IMG/VR virus record: IMGVR_UViG_3300028801_000014
Coordinates: 1 to 58,275 of that record
Length of the DNA: 58,275 bases
DNA from: a virus
Reading direction: 5' to 3' (one strand)
Shown piece after piece: positions 36,225 to 44,001 of the stretch (the stretch's first letter is position 1; every line of letters starts with the position of its first letter). Below the pieces are notes generated by a model that was not told the DNA's origin, did no database searches, and worked only from the letters and a program-made list of their open reading frames with translations. The translations under genes were made by a program, and so were the position numbers.

Positions 36225-36542
36225 ATGCCAGTATCACTCGCCCGTCGTCTCCGCCGTATCGGATACCTGCCCAAGCTAACCATCGATCAGGTGGTTGATC
36301 CGAACCAAGTCAAGAAGCTTCAGAACGCCGCCAAGAAGCCCCGGCTTCAGGCCGCCATCCTTGCCTCCATCGCGGAGGAAATCAATCACCCGCGTGCGAT
36401 GGAGCTTGACCCCGCTGACCGTGCAACCGTCGAGGCCCTTGTCCGCAAGCTGTGGCACGAGAAGCACCCCGGCAAGCCCAACCAGAAGCCCGCGAAGCAG
36501 CACCGTCGCTCGAAGTCGCGGACGAAGAAGGCGGGCAAATAA
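36225..36542 (+). CDS. small basic protein, 105 aa
   Basis: MPVSLARRLRRIGYLPKLTI, with a Lys/Arg-rich C-terminus (AKQHRRSKSRTKKAGK). Probably nucleic-acid binding. SD AAAGGA. No family recognised. Confidence 0.6.
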   Translation: MPVSLARRLRRIGYLPKLTIDQVVDPNQVKKLQNAAKKPRLQAAILASIAEEINHPRAMELDPADRATVEALVRKLWHEKHPGKPNQKPAKQHRRSKSRTKKAGK

Positions 36543-36543
36543 G

Positions 36544-36876
36544 ATGACCGACAAGACCGTGACCATCACAGTAGACGAAGACGGCGAGATCAAGTTTCTC
36601 GTCGATGAGCACAGTAAGCCCTTCATCACACCGGAGACGGTAGTGAAGCGTGCATCGCACGTAGAACCGGCTAACCCTCTCTTGCGCGTGATGTTTCACG
36701 GTCTTCGTTCGGTCTGCTCCCGTCAGTCCAGTCTAGCGGAGTTCACTCGGATGTGGCCATGCGACTGGCGCATCAACCTTGCACCCATCGGTGGTCCCAT
36801 TCTCCCCGGCACCTATGAAGATCGACAGGACGCTATCGACGAGGAAGTGAGGTTCCTCAATGACACATTCGTTTAG
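36544..36876 (+). CDS. unknown protein with DUF2997-like start
   Basis: 110 residues, MTDKTVTITVDEDGEIKFLV. The N-terminal 25 residues resemble DUF2997 strands; the rest is helical with four Cys/Trp-rich positions. Start one base after the upstream stop. Unknown. Confidence 0.55.
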   Translation: MTDKTVTITVDEDGEIKFLVDEHSKPFITPETVVKRASHVEPANPLLRVMFHGLRSVCSRQSSLAEFTRMWPCDWRINLAPIGGPILPGTYEDRQDAIDEEVRFLNDTFV

Positions 36877-37075
36877 TGACCCCGTATTCGCCTCTTCCTG
36901 CCTCTGCTGGGTAATTCTGGCCCTCTGGTACGGCAATATAGGCATCAGGGCCGCCTACTGGCACTGGAGGCTCAGGAAACAGTACCTCAGGATGTATGTA
37001 ATCGGCAGTAAGCTGCTCGTGGTCTGGGTAGACGACGGAGATGTCCAGATCAGTATCAAAGAAACCCTGAAATAA
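36860..37075 (+). CDS. small membrane protein, 71 aa
   Basis: MTHSFSDPVFASSCLCWVIL with one hydrophobic helix, then a basic strand-rich domain (LRMYVIGSKLLVVWVDDGDV). Overlaps the preceding gene by 17 nt. Unknown. Confidence 0.55.
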   Translation: MTHSFSDPVFASSCLCWVILALWYGNIGIRAAYWHWRLRKQYLRMYVIGSKLLVVWVDDGDVQISIKETLK

Positions 37076-37079
37076 AAGC

Positions 37080-37108
37080 TTGACACGCACCGGGCACTTC
37101 GGTATCTT
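37080..37108 (+). promoter_or_regulatory. promoter of DUF3150-like gene
   Basis: AGCTTGACACG box: TTGACA (37080-37085), 17-nt spacer, TATCTT (37103-37108), then GAACGAGTACCACATTTC, a leader shared with 28687. Confidence 0.7.
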
Positions 37109-37150
37109 GAACGAGTACCACATTTCGCAACACCAAGGAGCTTCACCTAT

Positions 37151-38095
37151 ATGGCATTCGCAATCGACACAGAGAAAGTCAACCACTCCTCCAAAGACCT
37201 CACCGAGATCGTGTCCAAGACTGTTCTCCTCAAAGTCAAGTACGGTCGTCTGGGCAACACCCGCAACGTGGCCGGTGCATCGGTCCTCAGCACTGACGCC
37301 GACGTATCCCTGCTGAAGGTATCGAAGACCCTCCTCGAATCGGACGAGCTTGAGAAGATTCGCAAGCACGACAGCATTCTGCGCAAGTGGCTGAACAACA
37401 CGGCCCTGCCGTACAAGGACATCGGCATCCTCATGGTGCCCGTGGGTGTGGTCCCTGAGGTTCAGCAGCGTCTCACAGAGCACGCGGCAGAGCGTAAAGA
37501 CCTCGTGGCCAAGTTCGTCGCCGCGTACCCCGGCCTCGTCGAGGCGTCCAAAGAGTCGCTGGGCAGTCTGGCCGTGGCCTCCGAGTATCCCCCGGTTGAT
37601 CTGGTCTCCAGCTACTTCACCTTCGAGTGGGACTACCTGACCTTCGGCGTGCCTCTGAACCTGAAGGACATCAACCCTGAGTTGTTCGAAGCTGAGGCGG
37701 CCAAGGCACAAAAGCAGATTCAGGCCGTGGGTGAAGAGATCACGATCATGATGCGCGAGAACCTTCTCGAAGCTGTCATGCACCTCAAGTCGAAGCTTAC
37801 CCCGGACGGCGAAGGCAAGATGCCCATCCTCCGCGAGTCAGCCATCCAGAACATTCAGGAGTTCATCTCAACCTTCGACATGCGCAACATCACCAGCGAT
37901 ACCGAGCTGGAGGAGCAGGTTGCCAAGCTTCGCGGCCTGATCGAGGGGCAGAGTGCGAAGACGTTGAAGAGCAGCGACAAGTTCAAGGCCGACCTGTTGA
38001 AGGGTGTGGAGTCCATTGGTGAGGCGCTGGATGGCCTCGTGTACCAGTCCACTGGCCGCAAGTTCCGCGACGAGGAGGAACCAGTCGCGGCATAG
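37151..38095 (+). CDS. DUF3150-like protein with GRKFRDEEE motif
   Basis: 314 residues. Mostly helical: LRKWLNNTALPYKDIGILMV, EVQQRLTEHAAERKDLVAKF, then VDLVSSYFTFEWDYLTFGVP. This combination, together with the nearby AAA ATPase, resembles phage DUF3150 proteins, partners of MoxR-like ATPases. Near the C-terminus is GRKFRDEEEPVAA, one of six copies of the tail motif. SD AAGGAGC. Likely works with the ATPase at 33170. Confidence 0.65.
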   Translation: MAFAIDTEKVNHSSKDLTEIVSKTVLLKVKYGRLGNTRNVAGASVLSTDADVSLLKVSKTLLESDELEKIRKHDSILRKWLNNTALPYKDIGILMVPVGVVPEVQQRLTEHAAERKDLVAKFVAAYPGLVEASKESLGSLAVASEYPPVDLVSSYFTFEWDYLTFGVPLNLKDINPELFEAEAAKAQKQIQAVGEEITIMMRENLLEAVMHLKSKLTPDGEGKMPILRESAIQNIQEFISTFDMRNITSDTELEEQVAKLRGLIEGQSAKTLKSSDKFKADLLKGVESIGEALDGLVYQSTGRKFRDEEEPVAA

Positions 38096-38189
38096 ATCGA
38101 GCACTCCAACACGGGGTCGGGTCACAGGATGATACCGGCCCCCTAACCTACAGCGCACCTCTAACCCAGAAGTACAGGAGCAGTGACCA

Positions 38190-38870
38190 ATGCGAATCAC
38201 CTTCAAGCAGTACATCCCAGTGGTAGCCGCACTTATCCTCGCGGCCTTGTCACTGACCGCGCACGCCGACACCCTCTCCCTCGTAAGCCCCGGCAATGTT
38301 GTCAACCCAACCGGCGCAGTCTACGTCGGGCCTTATAGCCTGTACGACTCCAACAAGAGCGACATCTCCGCCTTCTGCCTCGATGCCGACCGCGAAATCT
38401 ACGTGGGTGAGTCATGGCAGGCAACTCCGCAGAATCTCAGCGCAGCCCACCCGCCGAATGGGGACGACGTAACCAGTGCCCTCCTGCTCTATCAGGCGCA
38501 GACCGGAGTTATCTCTGACACCACGGCGCAGCTCGATATCTGGGCCTTGACGGACGTGAACAGCGCCGAGACACTGGGCTGGAACTTCAACGCAGATGAC
38601 CCGCTGCTCTTCCAAGACGAAACGCTGGCTCTGAGCGGCGACGTGACGCAGGCGTTCCTCCAGCAGTTCACCTTGTACACCGCCGTACCCGGTACGCAGA
38701 GCGAGGGCGGCACAGCGCAAGACTTCCTCCAGTTCACCTCGAACGGTACTGGACCAACGACACCGCTGGCACCTACCCCTGAACCCAGCAGCCTGCTGCT
38801 CTTAGGCACTGGACTCTTGGGGGGAGCCACAACGATCTACCGGCGCATGAGGGCAACGGTAACCTCGTAA
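38190..38870 (+). CDS. PEP-CTERM secreted protein
   Basis: 226 residues. An N-terminal Sec signal (YIPVVAALILAALSLTAHA, cleavage after AHA), a Thr/Ser/Asp-rich extracellular body, and a C-terminal PEP-CTERM signal: PTPEPSSLLLLGTGLLGGA, then a basic end (IYRRMRATVTS). In bacteria this tail is cut by exosortase (EpsH/XrtA) and the protein is attached to the surface or matrix. No exosortase is in the window, so the host's would be used. Rare for a phage; it may be host-derived. SD CAGGAGC. Confidence 0.85.
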   Translation: MRITFKQYIPVVAALILAALSLTAHADTLSLVSPGNVVNPTGAVYVGPYSLYDSNKSDISAFCLDADREIYVGESWQATPQNLSAAHPPNGDDVTSALLLYQAQTGVISDTTAQLDIWALTDVNSAETLGWNFNADDPLLFQDETLALSGDVTQAFLQQFTLYTAVPGTQSEGGTAQDFLQFTSNGTGPTTPLAPTPEPSSLLLLGTGLLGGATTIYRRMRATVTS

Positions 38871-38995
38871 CCTCGTAAGCTAGTAGTGGTGGCACGGGCC
38901 GGTTGGCCGTAGTCTTCAGCGCATCTGGTGCATTGCAGAGTACGACCAACCTCAACCTTCACGCAAGACTCACCTATTCGTCCTAGGAGGACACC

Positions 38996-39547
38996 ATGAT
39001 TTTCGATTCGACCAAGAACTACCTCAGCCTTCCCACCATCGCCAAGCTTACGGTCATCGCGCAGATGGTAGTCGCACACGCAAACCTTTACGCGCAAGAG
39101 CGGTTCTGTTCGCTCATCCCTTCAGGCACAAGCGCCACTGATGCCTTCTCGGAACGCTATGGAGCTAACTATAATGCAGTGATCGACGCCGCCAAGAAGG
39201 GACAGGAGAATGGAGACTGTGGCACTATCCTCTGCTTCGCTGGATGGTACGCCTGCCTGTTCGAGACTCCTGAACAATATCTTGCGATTGTCAAGGCCGG
39301 TGTGCAGCAGGGAGGGTTCGAGGATAACACCTTCCTCATCAACGCACGCAACGGTCTTGGACTTGACCGCCGACAAGCCCGCGCACTCTTCGGGCATCCG
39401 GACGAGTGGCCATATGAGTTCAAAATCCGGTACAACAAAGCGAAGACTCCCAAGGGCCGAGCGAAGGCGGGTCACGACCGCATCATGGCCTTCATCAAGG
39501 AGTACACTGCACCTAAAGTGCGCAAGTCCAAGAAGACCGAAGTCTAA
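38996..39547 (+). CDS. conserved phage protein, unknown
   Basis: 183 residues. CGTILCFAGWYACLFETPEQ is a pattern seen in many phage hypothetical proteins (C-G-T-x-x-C-x-A-G-W); later a helix-rich region with FGHPDEWPYEF and a basic tail (APKVRKSKKTEV). SD TAGGAGG. Function unknown. Confidence 0.65.
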   Translation: MIFDSTKNYLSLPTIAKLTVIAQMVVAHANLYAQERFCSLIPSGTSATDAFSERYGANYNAVIDAAKKGQENGDCGTILCFAGWYACLFETPEQYLAIVKAGVQQGGFEDNTFLINARNGLGLDRRQARALFGHPDEWPYEFKIRYNKAKTPKGRAKAGHDRIMAFIKEYTAPKVRKSKKTEV

Positions 39548-39565
39548 CAAGGTAGCACTACCTCC

Positions 39566-39595
39566 GGGCCGGTCAGGACGACGGCCCATTCTTTT
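39566..39595 (+). terminator. probable rho-independent terminator
   Basis: GGGCCG (39566-39571) and CGGCCC (39582-39587) with a ten-base loop, followed by ATTCTTTT. Confidence 0.55.
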
Positions 39596-39613
39596 ACTTC
39601 AACCGGAGGGCCT

Positions 39614-39874
39614 ATGGGATACATTACGAAACGGATGGTGCATAACACAGTGCCCAGTCCGCGACCAGCATACTCGAAAGTGATGAGATCGTGCATCAAG
39701 AAAAAGAAGTACGGCACACCCGAGAAGGCGCAGAGTGTGATACAGTCGATCATAGACACGGGGAACGACACCGATCCAGAGCACCCCCTGAGACCTTACA
39801 AGTGTGACCACTGCATGTATTGGCACGTAGGTCACGACAAGAGAGTAGAAGCACAGGAGAGGAAAAATGGTTGA
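39614..39874 (+). CDS. small zinc-binding phage protein
   Basis: 86 residues. The C-terminal YKCDHCMYWHVGHD (C-x2-C-x-x-W-H-x-G-H) is typical of a common small phage zinc protein. Basic N-terminus. SD CGGAGGG. Unknown role. Confidence 0.65.
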   Translation: MGYITKRMVHNTVPSPRPAYSKVMRSCIKKKKYGTPEKAQSVIQSIIDTGNDTDPEHPLRPYKCDHCMYWHVGHDKRVEAQERKNG

Positions 39875-40136
39875 GATCGAGATCGAGTACCATGAACCAG
39901 AACAGACCGAGCGCGTGTGCGCCGGGACGTTCTTCTTCAACCGCCCTGAAGATGGGGCAGAAGTAGAAGCTAAGTTCTATGTCAAGTGTGCTCCGCATGA
40001 TCCGCATAACCCAACGGTTTGTGATGCACGGGTAGACGCATTGAATACGCAGTTCACCGATATGTACAGCCAGCTTCAGGGTCAGGGCTGCTACAACATC
40101 AAGTACAAGGATTGCATCCCGAGTCCTTTCTTCTAG
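39867..40136 (+). CDS. unknown protein with Cys/His pairs, 89 aa
   Basis: MVEIEIEYHEPEQTERVCAG; Cys at VKCAPHDPHNPTVCDAR and GCYNIKYKDC. SD GGAGAGG; overlaps the upstream gene by eight bases. Unknown. Confidence 0.55.
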   Translation: MVEIEIEYHEPEQTERVCAGTFFFNRPEDGAEVEAKFYVKCAPHDPHNPTVCDARVDALNTQFTDMYSQLQGQGCYNIKYKDCIPSPFF

Positions 40137-40145
40137 GAGAAAATA

Positions 40146-40667
40146 ATGGCATTCAGAGGTAATGTACTCGGCTACGAACGTTACACGACCGTATACAACT
40201 ACACCAAGGAACATGGTGAGGTATCCATAGACCAAGTGGTCAAAGATACATCTATACCACGCAGCGTAGTGTGGAGGATACTGGTAAACGGCAAGGACTT
40301 CAAAGAATCAAGGCGGCAACCCAGAGGGGGTCATGGTCCGGCAGTACGGTACTTCGTCGCCCTCCCACCAATGGTGGCTGACGACCCTCCAGTGTTTACC
40401 AAGGAAGAGCGCAGGCTTCTCAAGGTCAGGGAAGCATTTGAGAAACCAAAGGAACTCTGGGCCGACTATCGGGCACTCCACGCAATCGACGAGACACCGG
40501 GAATGAACACGGTAGAGGTACTCGCAGCTATGGGGTACAGTCCGGGGGTACACCCCGAGGTGCGTGCTAAGCTAAAGAACCTACCCGGTGTCTTTATCCA
40601 GAGGAAGGGCAACAACTTGCTTTATTACACACAGGAAGATGCTGCGTATTTAGGCATTGACAAGTAG
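40146..40667 (+). CDS. winged helix-turn-helix protein
   Basis: 173 residues. YTKEHGEVSIDQVVKDTSIP and RSVVWRILVNGKDF form a plausible helix-turn-helix with a wing (GHGPAVRYFVALP). A second helical domain with EVLAAMGYSPGVHPEV follows. It lies directly upstream of the tyrosine recombinase, which has its own promoter in the end of this gene. Candidate transcription regulator of this block, possibly the binder of the palindromes in this genome. Confidence 0.6.
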   Translation: MAFRGNVLGYERYTTVYNYTKEHGEVSIDQVVKDTSIPRSVVWRILVNGKDFKESRRQPRGGHGPAVRYFVALPPMVADDPPVFTKEERRLLKVREAFEKPKELWADYRALHAIDETPGMNTVEVLAAMGYSPGVHPEVRAKLKNLPGVFIQRKGNNLLYYTQEDAAYLGIDK

Positions 40668-40685
40668 ATCATCGTTTGCTAGTCT
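40657..40685 (+). promoter_or_regulatory. promoter of recombinase
   Basis: TTGACA (40657-40662) in the last codons of the winged-helix gene, 17-nt spacer, TAGTCT (40680-40685). Confidence 0.65.
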
Positions 40686-40703
40686 GTACTTGAGGTGAAC
40701 GGA

Positions 40704-41234
40704 ATGAAGTATCTAAAGATTGACCAAGTGAAGGCGGTACTCAGGGAGATCGAGAGCGAGAAGGGTGAGAGGTTCAAGCTGGCCTACCTCATCGGTTTCT
40801 GGCATGGCTTGCGGGCCTCCGAGATCACTGGTATCAAAGGGCGCGACCTTCGCCACGGATACGTGGACTGTAAGCGCCTGAAGGGATCGCTGGCTACCTC
40901 GCAACGGTGGCAGAAGCATCCTGACCCGGAGCTGGACGAGTACGCAATGCTCGAACGGTTGGAGATCGCGGACGATGAGCTGCTGCTGCCCATCGGTCGT
41001 GACTGGGTTCGCAAAGTATTCAAAGCCGCTGCACTGCGGGCTGGTATCAACCCACGGTTCGCGCACACGCACACGCTGAAGCACTCGATTGCCATGCTCG
41101 TCATTGGGTCCGGTATTGAGAACGCTAAACAAAGACTTGGCCACAAGAGCTTGTCCTCGACTGGCTACTACCTGAGAGTGTCTGACGATACTGCTTCAGA
41201 TGCAATCAACTCCCATCTAGGAATCGAGGCATAA
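40704..41234 (+). CDS. minimal tyrosine recombinase (catalytic domain only)
   Basis: 176 residues from an ATG with GAGG at SD distance (GTG 40695 in frame). Catalytic residues appear in order: Arg in WHGLRASEITG, Lys region in CKRLKGSLATSQ, HTLKH (H-x-x-K in place of H-x-x-R), LGHKSLSSTGYY (His and Tyr). The N-terminal core-binding domain of phage integrases is absent, so the protein resembles short XerC/D-like or cassette recombinases. May act in genome-dimer resolution, mobility or integration; no attachment site was found. Confidence 0.75.
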   Translation: MKYLKIDQVKAVLREIESEKGERFKLAYLIGFWHGLRASEITGIKGRDLRHGYVDCKRLKGSLATSQRWQKHPDPELDEYAMLERLEIADDELLLPIGRDWVRKVFKAAALRAGINPRFAHTHTLKHSIAMLVIGSGIENAKQRLGHKSLSSTGYYLRVSDDTASDAINSHLGIEA

Positions 41235-41846
41235 GTGAATCCATCGAGCGCAATACTCTCCAAGTCTCTCGTCAACTGCCACTGCAAGGGCATGGACTCC
41301 TTACTCATCAAAGAAGGGCCGGGGATGGTCCGCATGTTCATCGCCCGCCCTGAACATGAGCTGTGGCGTAACAACCCCGGCACATTTGGTGTAACCTTCT
41401 CGATTGCCCTTCACCGGCATCGTACGGATGTCACACTCATGCCAGTGTTAGGTGAGCTATATAACGTCGAGGCAGCCATGGGCCAGAGTGATCCTCTCGT
41501 CAGCACAGTACCCATGCAGAGCTTTAGCTATGCGTCACCGATCCTTGAGAAGGATGGTAGGGGTGGCTTTGCGCCCTTGGATCGCGCCTACCTACCTCTG
41601 AGGCTCAGGGCGAGGCGTCTCTTGGAACCCACTCACCTCGCTGCGCAGGCTCTCCACTCGGTCTATGTCCCAAAGGGCAAACCGGCTGCGTGGTTCATCT
41701 TTGAAGGAGAGCCGAACCGCGAGTACAATTCCATCGTATACTCTAACGACTTCTCACTGGACAAGCTGGACCTGTCCCAGTACGACCAGCCGATGACATC
41801 TGATCGCCTACGCGAGGACTTGGAGCTGATAGGAGTTCGCTGCTAA
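41235..41846 (+). CDS. unknown protein, 203 aa
   Basis: GTG start immediately after the recombinase stop. MNPSSAILSKSLVNCHCKGM; beta-rich central region (GVTFSIALHRHRTDVTLMPV). Ends one base into the next gene. No family recognised. Confidence 0.55.
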   Translation: MNPSSAILSKSLVNCHCKGMDSLLIKEGPGMVRMFIARPEHELWRNNPGTFGVTFSIALHRHRTDVTLMPVLGELYNVEAAMGQSDPLVSTVPMQSFSYASPILEKDGRGGFAPLDRAYLPLRLRARRLLEPTHLAAQALHSVYVPKGKPAAWFIFEGEPNREYNSIVYSNDFSLDKLDLSQYDQPMTSDRLREDLELIGVRC

Positions 41847-42409
41847 TGGGCGTTCTCCCCGGCGTACCCGGTACGCCTAGCAAGTTCACAATGAAGAAGG
41901 ACTCATTCGGGGGAATCAACGTCTACGATGAGGACGGCTACCTCGTGGTGGGAACCGGCACTGTTGCTGAGGCGAAGGCGTCGGTAGCGAAGTACATGCC
42001 CCCGAAAGTGGACCCGTACACGGGTGGCCCGCTACCATCGATGATGTCTGTGGGTGCGCTATACTGGACGACCAAGGAGGGTAAGAAGGTACTACTCTCC
42101 GAGATGGAAGACTCGCACCTGATGAACGCGCTCTTTATGACTGAGCGCAACCTGAAGACTGCGAATGAGAAAATGGATGCACTGAGCGTAGAGATGACCG
42201 AGTTGCAGAACAAGCGCAACAAGCTCAGGGACTCCCTGAATATCTACGAAAAGAATCAGGAGAAGCTGAAGTTAGAAAAGAAGCGAAGACAGAATGCGAA
42301 GCTGGCTGAGAAAGAAGCTGTGTTATTACAGATGCGTGAGGCCCAAGCGAAGCATAAGGTTGTGGTAGTAAAACCCGAGCATGTAGGCAGGAGGTTCCGT
42401 GATGAGTGA
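41846..42409 (+). CDS. coiled-coil protein ending in GRRFRDE
   Basis: 187 residues. N-terminal Gly/Pro-rich part, then a long charged coiled coil (KLEKKRRQNAKLAEKEAVLL) and a C-terminus VVVVKPEHVGRRFRDE. The bases coding GRRFRDE contain AGGAGG, the SD of the next gene, whose ATG is eight bases later. Unknown function; carries the shared tail motif. Confidence 0.6.
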   Translation: MGVLPGVPGTPSKFTMKKDSFGGINVYDEDGYLVVGTGTVAEAKASVAKYMPPKVDPYTGGPLPSMMSVGALYWTTKEGKKVLLSEMEDSHLMNALFMTERNLKTANEKMDALSVEMTELQNKRNKLRDSLNIYEKNQEKLKLEKKRRQNAKLAEKEAVLLQMREAQAKHKVVVVKPEHVGRRFRDE

Positions 42410-42710
42410 GGGGATGTGGATTCGATGTGAATGGTGCGGACTGACTGACTGCAATCATGCACCTGTCTATGATGCTCTTCTGGACGCACTAGGGGCTGGC
42501 GAATCTATCCGCATCGAATTTCAAAACTATACACAGGGGCAGATCGATGAAATCTACGAAGTATGCGGAGAAGATGTAGACGCCTTCATGTTTCCAGAAA
42601 ATCAGACCAAGGGTGGGCTTCGACCGCTTAGAGAATGCCCTGCTTGCGGACTAGGTATGCCGGATTCTCATGTTTGCAGGGCCAAGGTGGGCACTACGCT
42701 AACTGCATAG
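42402..42710 (+). CDS. small zinc finger-like protein
   Basis: 102 residues. CEWCGLTDCNH near the N-terminus and CPACGLGMPDSHVC at the C-terminus form two Cys/His clusters flanking an acidic helical centre. SD AGGAGG lies inside the preceding gene. Unknown. Confidence 0.6.
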   Translation: MSEGMWIRCEWCGLTDCNHAPVYDALLDALGAGESIRIEFQNYTQGQIDEIYEVCGEDVDAFMFPENQTKGGLRPLRECPACGLGMPDSHVCRAKVGTTLTA

Positions 42711-42781
42711 GAAATCTCTGCACGGACACACTGAATAACAAGCCAAACTGCAAATTGAAACCCAAGGGAGGAAGTTTAGAG

Positions 42782-43084
42782 ATGAAGATAATACTATTGC
42801 TAGTTCTACTGTCAAGTCAGACACGCCTGCCAGTACCGAAGCCGTCGACGCCATCGGAGGAGTCTTGCAGGGATCATCTATCCCGTCTGCAAACATCGTT
42901 GGCCCGTACAGCGTATCTTCTTGGTAAGGACAAGCGGGCGCACCAGATCGAGAAGGACAAGGAGCATCGGTTCCAACCTCTCGTGCTTCAGGGCCGTGAC
43001 CAGTGCTCTGATATGTACCTTCATAACCTCGACATAGAGCTGTCCTATGAGCAGTACGCCGTCACGGGGGTGGTGATCGAATGA
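42782..43084 (+). CDS. small secreted or membrane-anchored helical protein
   Basis: 100 residues from an ATG preceded by GGGAGGAAG. A hydrophobic N-terminus MKIILLLVLLSSQTRLPVP, then a charged coiled helix (CRDHLSRLQTSLARTAYLLG) similar in layout to inner-membrane spanins. Followed by an overlapping membrane peptide gene. A lysis role is possible but unproven. Confidence 0.5.
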   Translation: MKIILLLVLLSSQTRLPVPKPSTPSEESCRDHLSRLQTSLARTAYLLGKDKRAHQIEKDKEHRFQPLVLQGRDQCSDMYLHNLDIELSYEQYAVTGVVIE

Positions 43085-43212
43085 GGGAGATCATCATGGA
43101 CTTTATAATCCGAGCTGGCCGCATTTATCTTGTGGGTATTGCTGTCGTGCTCGTTGTAGTAGCTGGTTACACGTTGAGACAAAGATGGCTTGACAGGAAG
43201 AGCCGACTGTAG
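43081..43212 (+). CDS. membrane peptide, 43 aa
   Basis: ATGA overlap with the preceding gene. MREIIMDFIIRAGRIYLVGI and VVLVVVAGYTLRQRW form one membrane helix with a basic end. Promoter for the next gene sits in its last codons. Confidence 0.5.
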   Translation: MREIIMDFIIRAGRIYLVGIAVVLVVVAGYTLRQRWLDRKSRL

Positions 43213-43218
43213 TACTGT
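43190..43218 (+). promoter_or_regulatory. promoter
   Basis: TTGACA (43190-43195), 17-nt spacer, TACTGT (43213-43218), same hexamers as at 21977. Confidence 0.7.
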
Positions 43219-43296
43219 AAAGAAGTACCGCTTCACCCATCACGGTCTGGGGAACCACCCGGATGGTCGCACGACACTGTATTAGGAATCACCCGT

Positions 43297-43761
43297 TTGT
43301 CAAACAAGAAGGCTTCACTCGGCGCACTCAAGGCCGGTTACGACGCATACTATGGTGCTTACAGCACTGGATACTTTGGAGCAGACCACAAACCGCAACG
43401 CATCGACGTTCCGTACACTACCAACCCGCAGCGTGATCTATGGCTCAAAGGTTGGCGCTTCGCCCAGAAGACTCATGAGCGCGGTGGTCACTTCAGCCAC
43501 ACCCCGCAGTTCCCGCACTACTACCTAGGGCCGGACAAGGCGGCGATTCAAGCAGCAAAGCAGAAGGCTCAGGCCGCGTTCAAGGCCAAGCAGAAGTCGA
43601 AGGATGGATTCAAGACCTATCCTAAGAATGGACCCGCCACTGTGGTCCGTGTTAGGGTTCAACCTAACGGTACTGAGAAGCGTACAGTCGTTCAACGGGG
43701 CGATGTGAACCTCAACCGGCTGGAGAATCGCTTCAACAAGAAGAACAGGACGGTAGTATAG
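43297..43761 (+). CDS. basic aromatic-rich protein, unknown
   Basis: 154 residues from a TTG (MSNKKASLGALKAGYDAYYG) with AGGAATC upstream. The N-terminal half is Gly/Tyr-rich and resembles RMF-like ALKAGYDAYYGAYSTGYFGA and LWLKGWRFAQ units; the C-terminal half is Lys/Arg-rich. Possibly RNA or ribosome binding. About 80 bases of leader precede it. Confidence 0.55.
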   Translation: MSNKKASLGALKAGYDAYYGAYSTGYFGADHKPQRIDVPYTTNPQRDLWLKGWRFAQKTHERGGHFSHTPQFPHYYLGPDKAAIQAAKQKAQAAFKAKQKSKDGFKTYPKNGPATVVRVRVQPNGTEKRTVVQRGDVNLNRLENRFNKKNRTVV

Positions 43762-43973
43762 TGAAACCCCGCAGATGGAAACGGCCATTTGATATCCGCA
43801 AAGCGTGTTTACTCGTGGCCGATTCCTTCGTGCGGTACTATGATGAGGGCTGGCGACACGGCTACGTTGAGAGCCTATCGTCGTCCACCGTCCGAGTCAA
43901 GCCGTGGAAGACTTGCAACGCTACCGTGCAGCCGAGGAGCGTAACCGTTACGCTGGGAGATATCGAGATATGA
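43761..43973 (+). CDS. small basic protein, 70 aa
   Basis: GTG start sharing a base with the upstream TAG. MKPRRWKRPFDIRKACLLVA; SSTVRVKPWKTCNATVQPR. Beta-rich and basic. Unknown. Confidence 0.5.
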   Translation: MKPRRWKRPFDIRKACLLVADSFVRYYDEGWRHGYVESLSSSTVRVKPWKTCNATVQPRSVTVTLGDIEI

Positions 43974-44001
43974 CAGTAAGCTTAGAGAGGACGAGGACTA
44001 G

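Noticed and set aside
40704-41234. Temperate-phage attachment site near the recombinase
   Set aside because: No tRNA 3' end or duplicated core sequence was found beside it, so lysogeny is not claimed.
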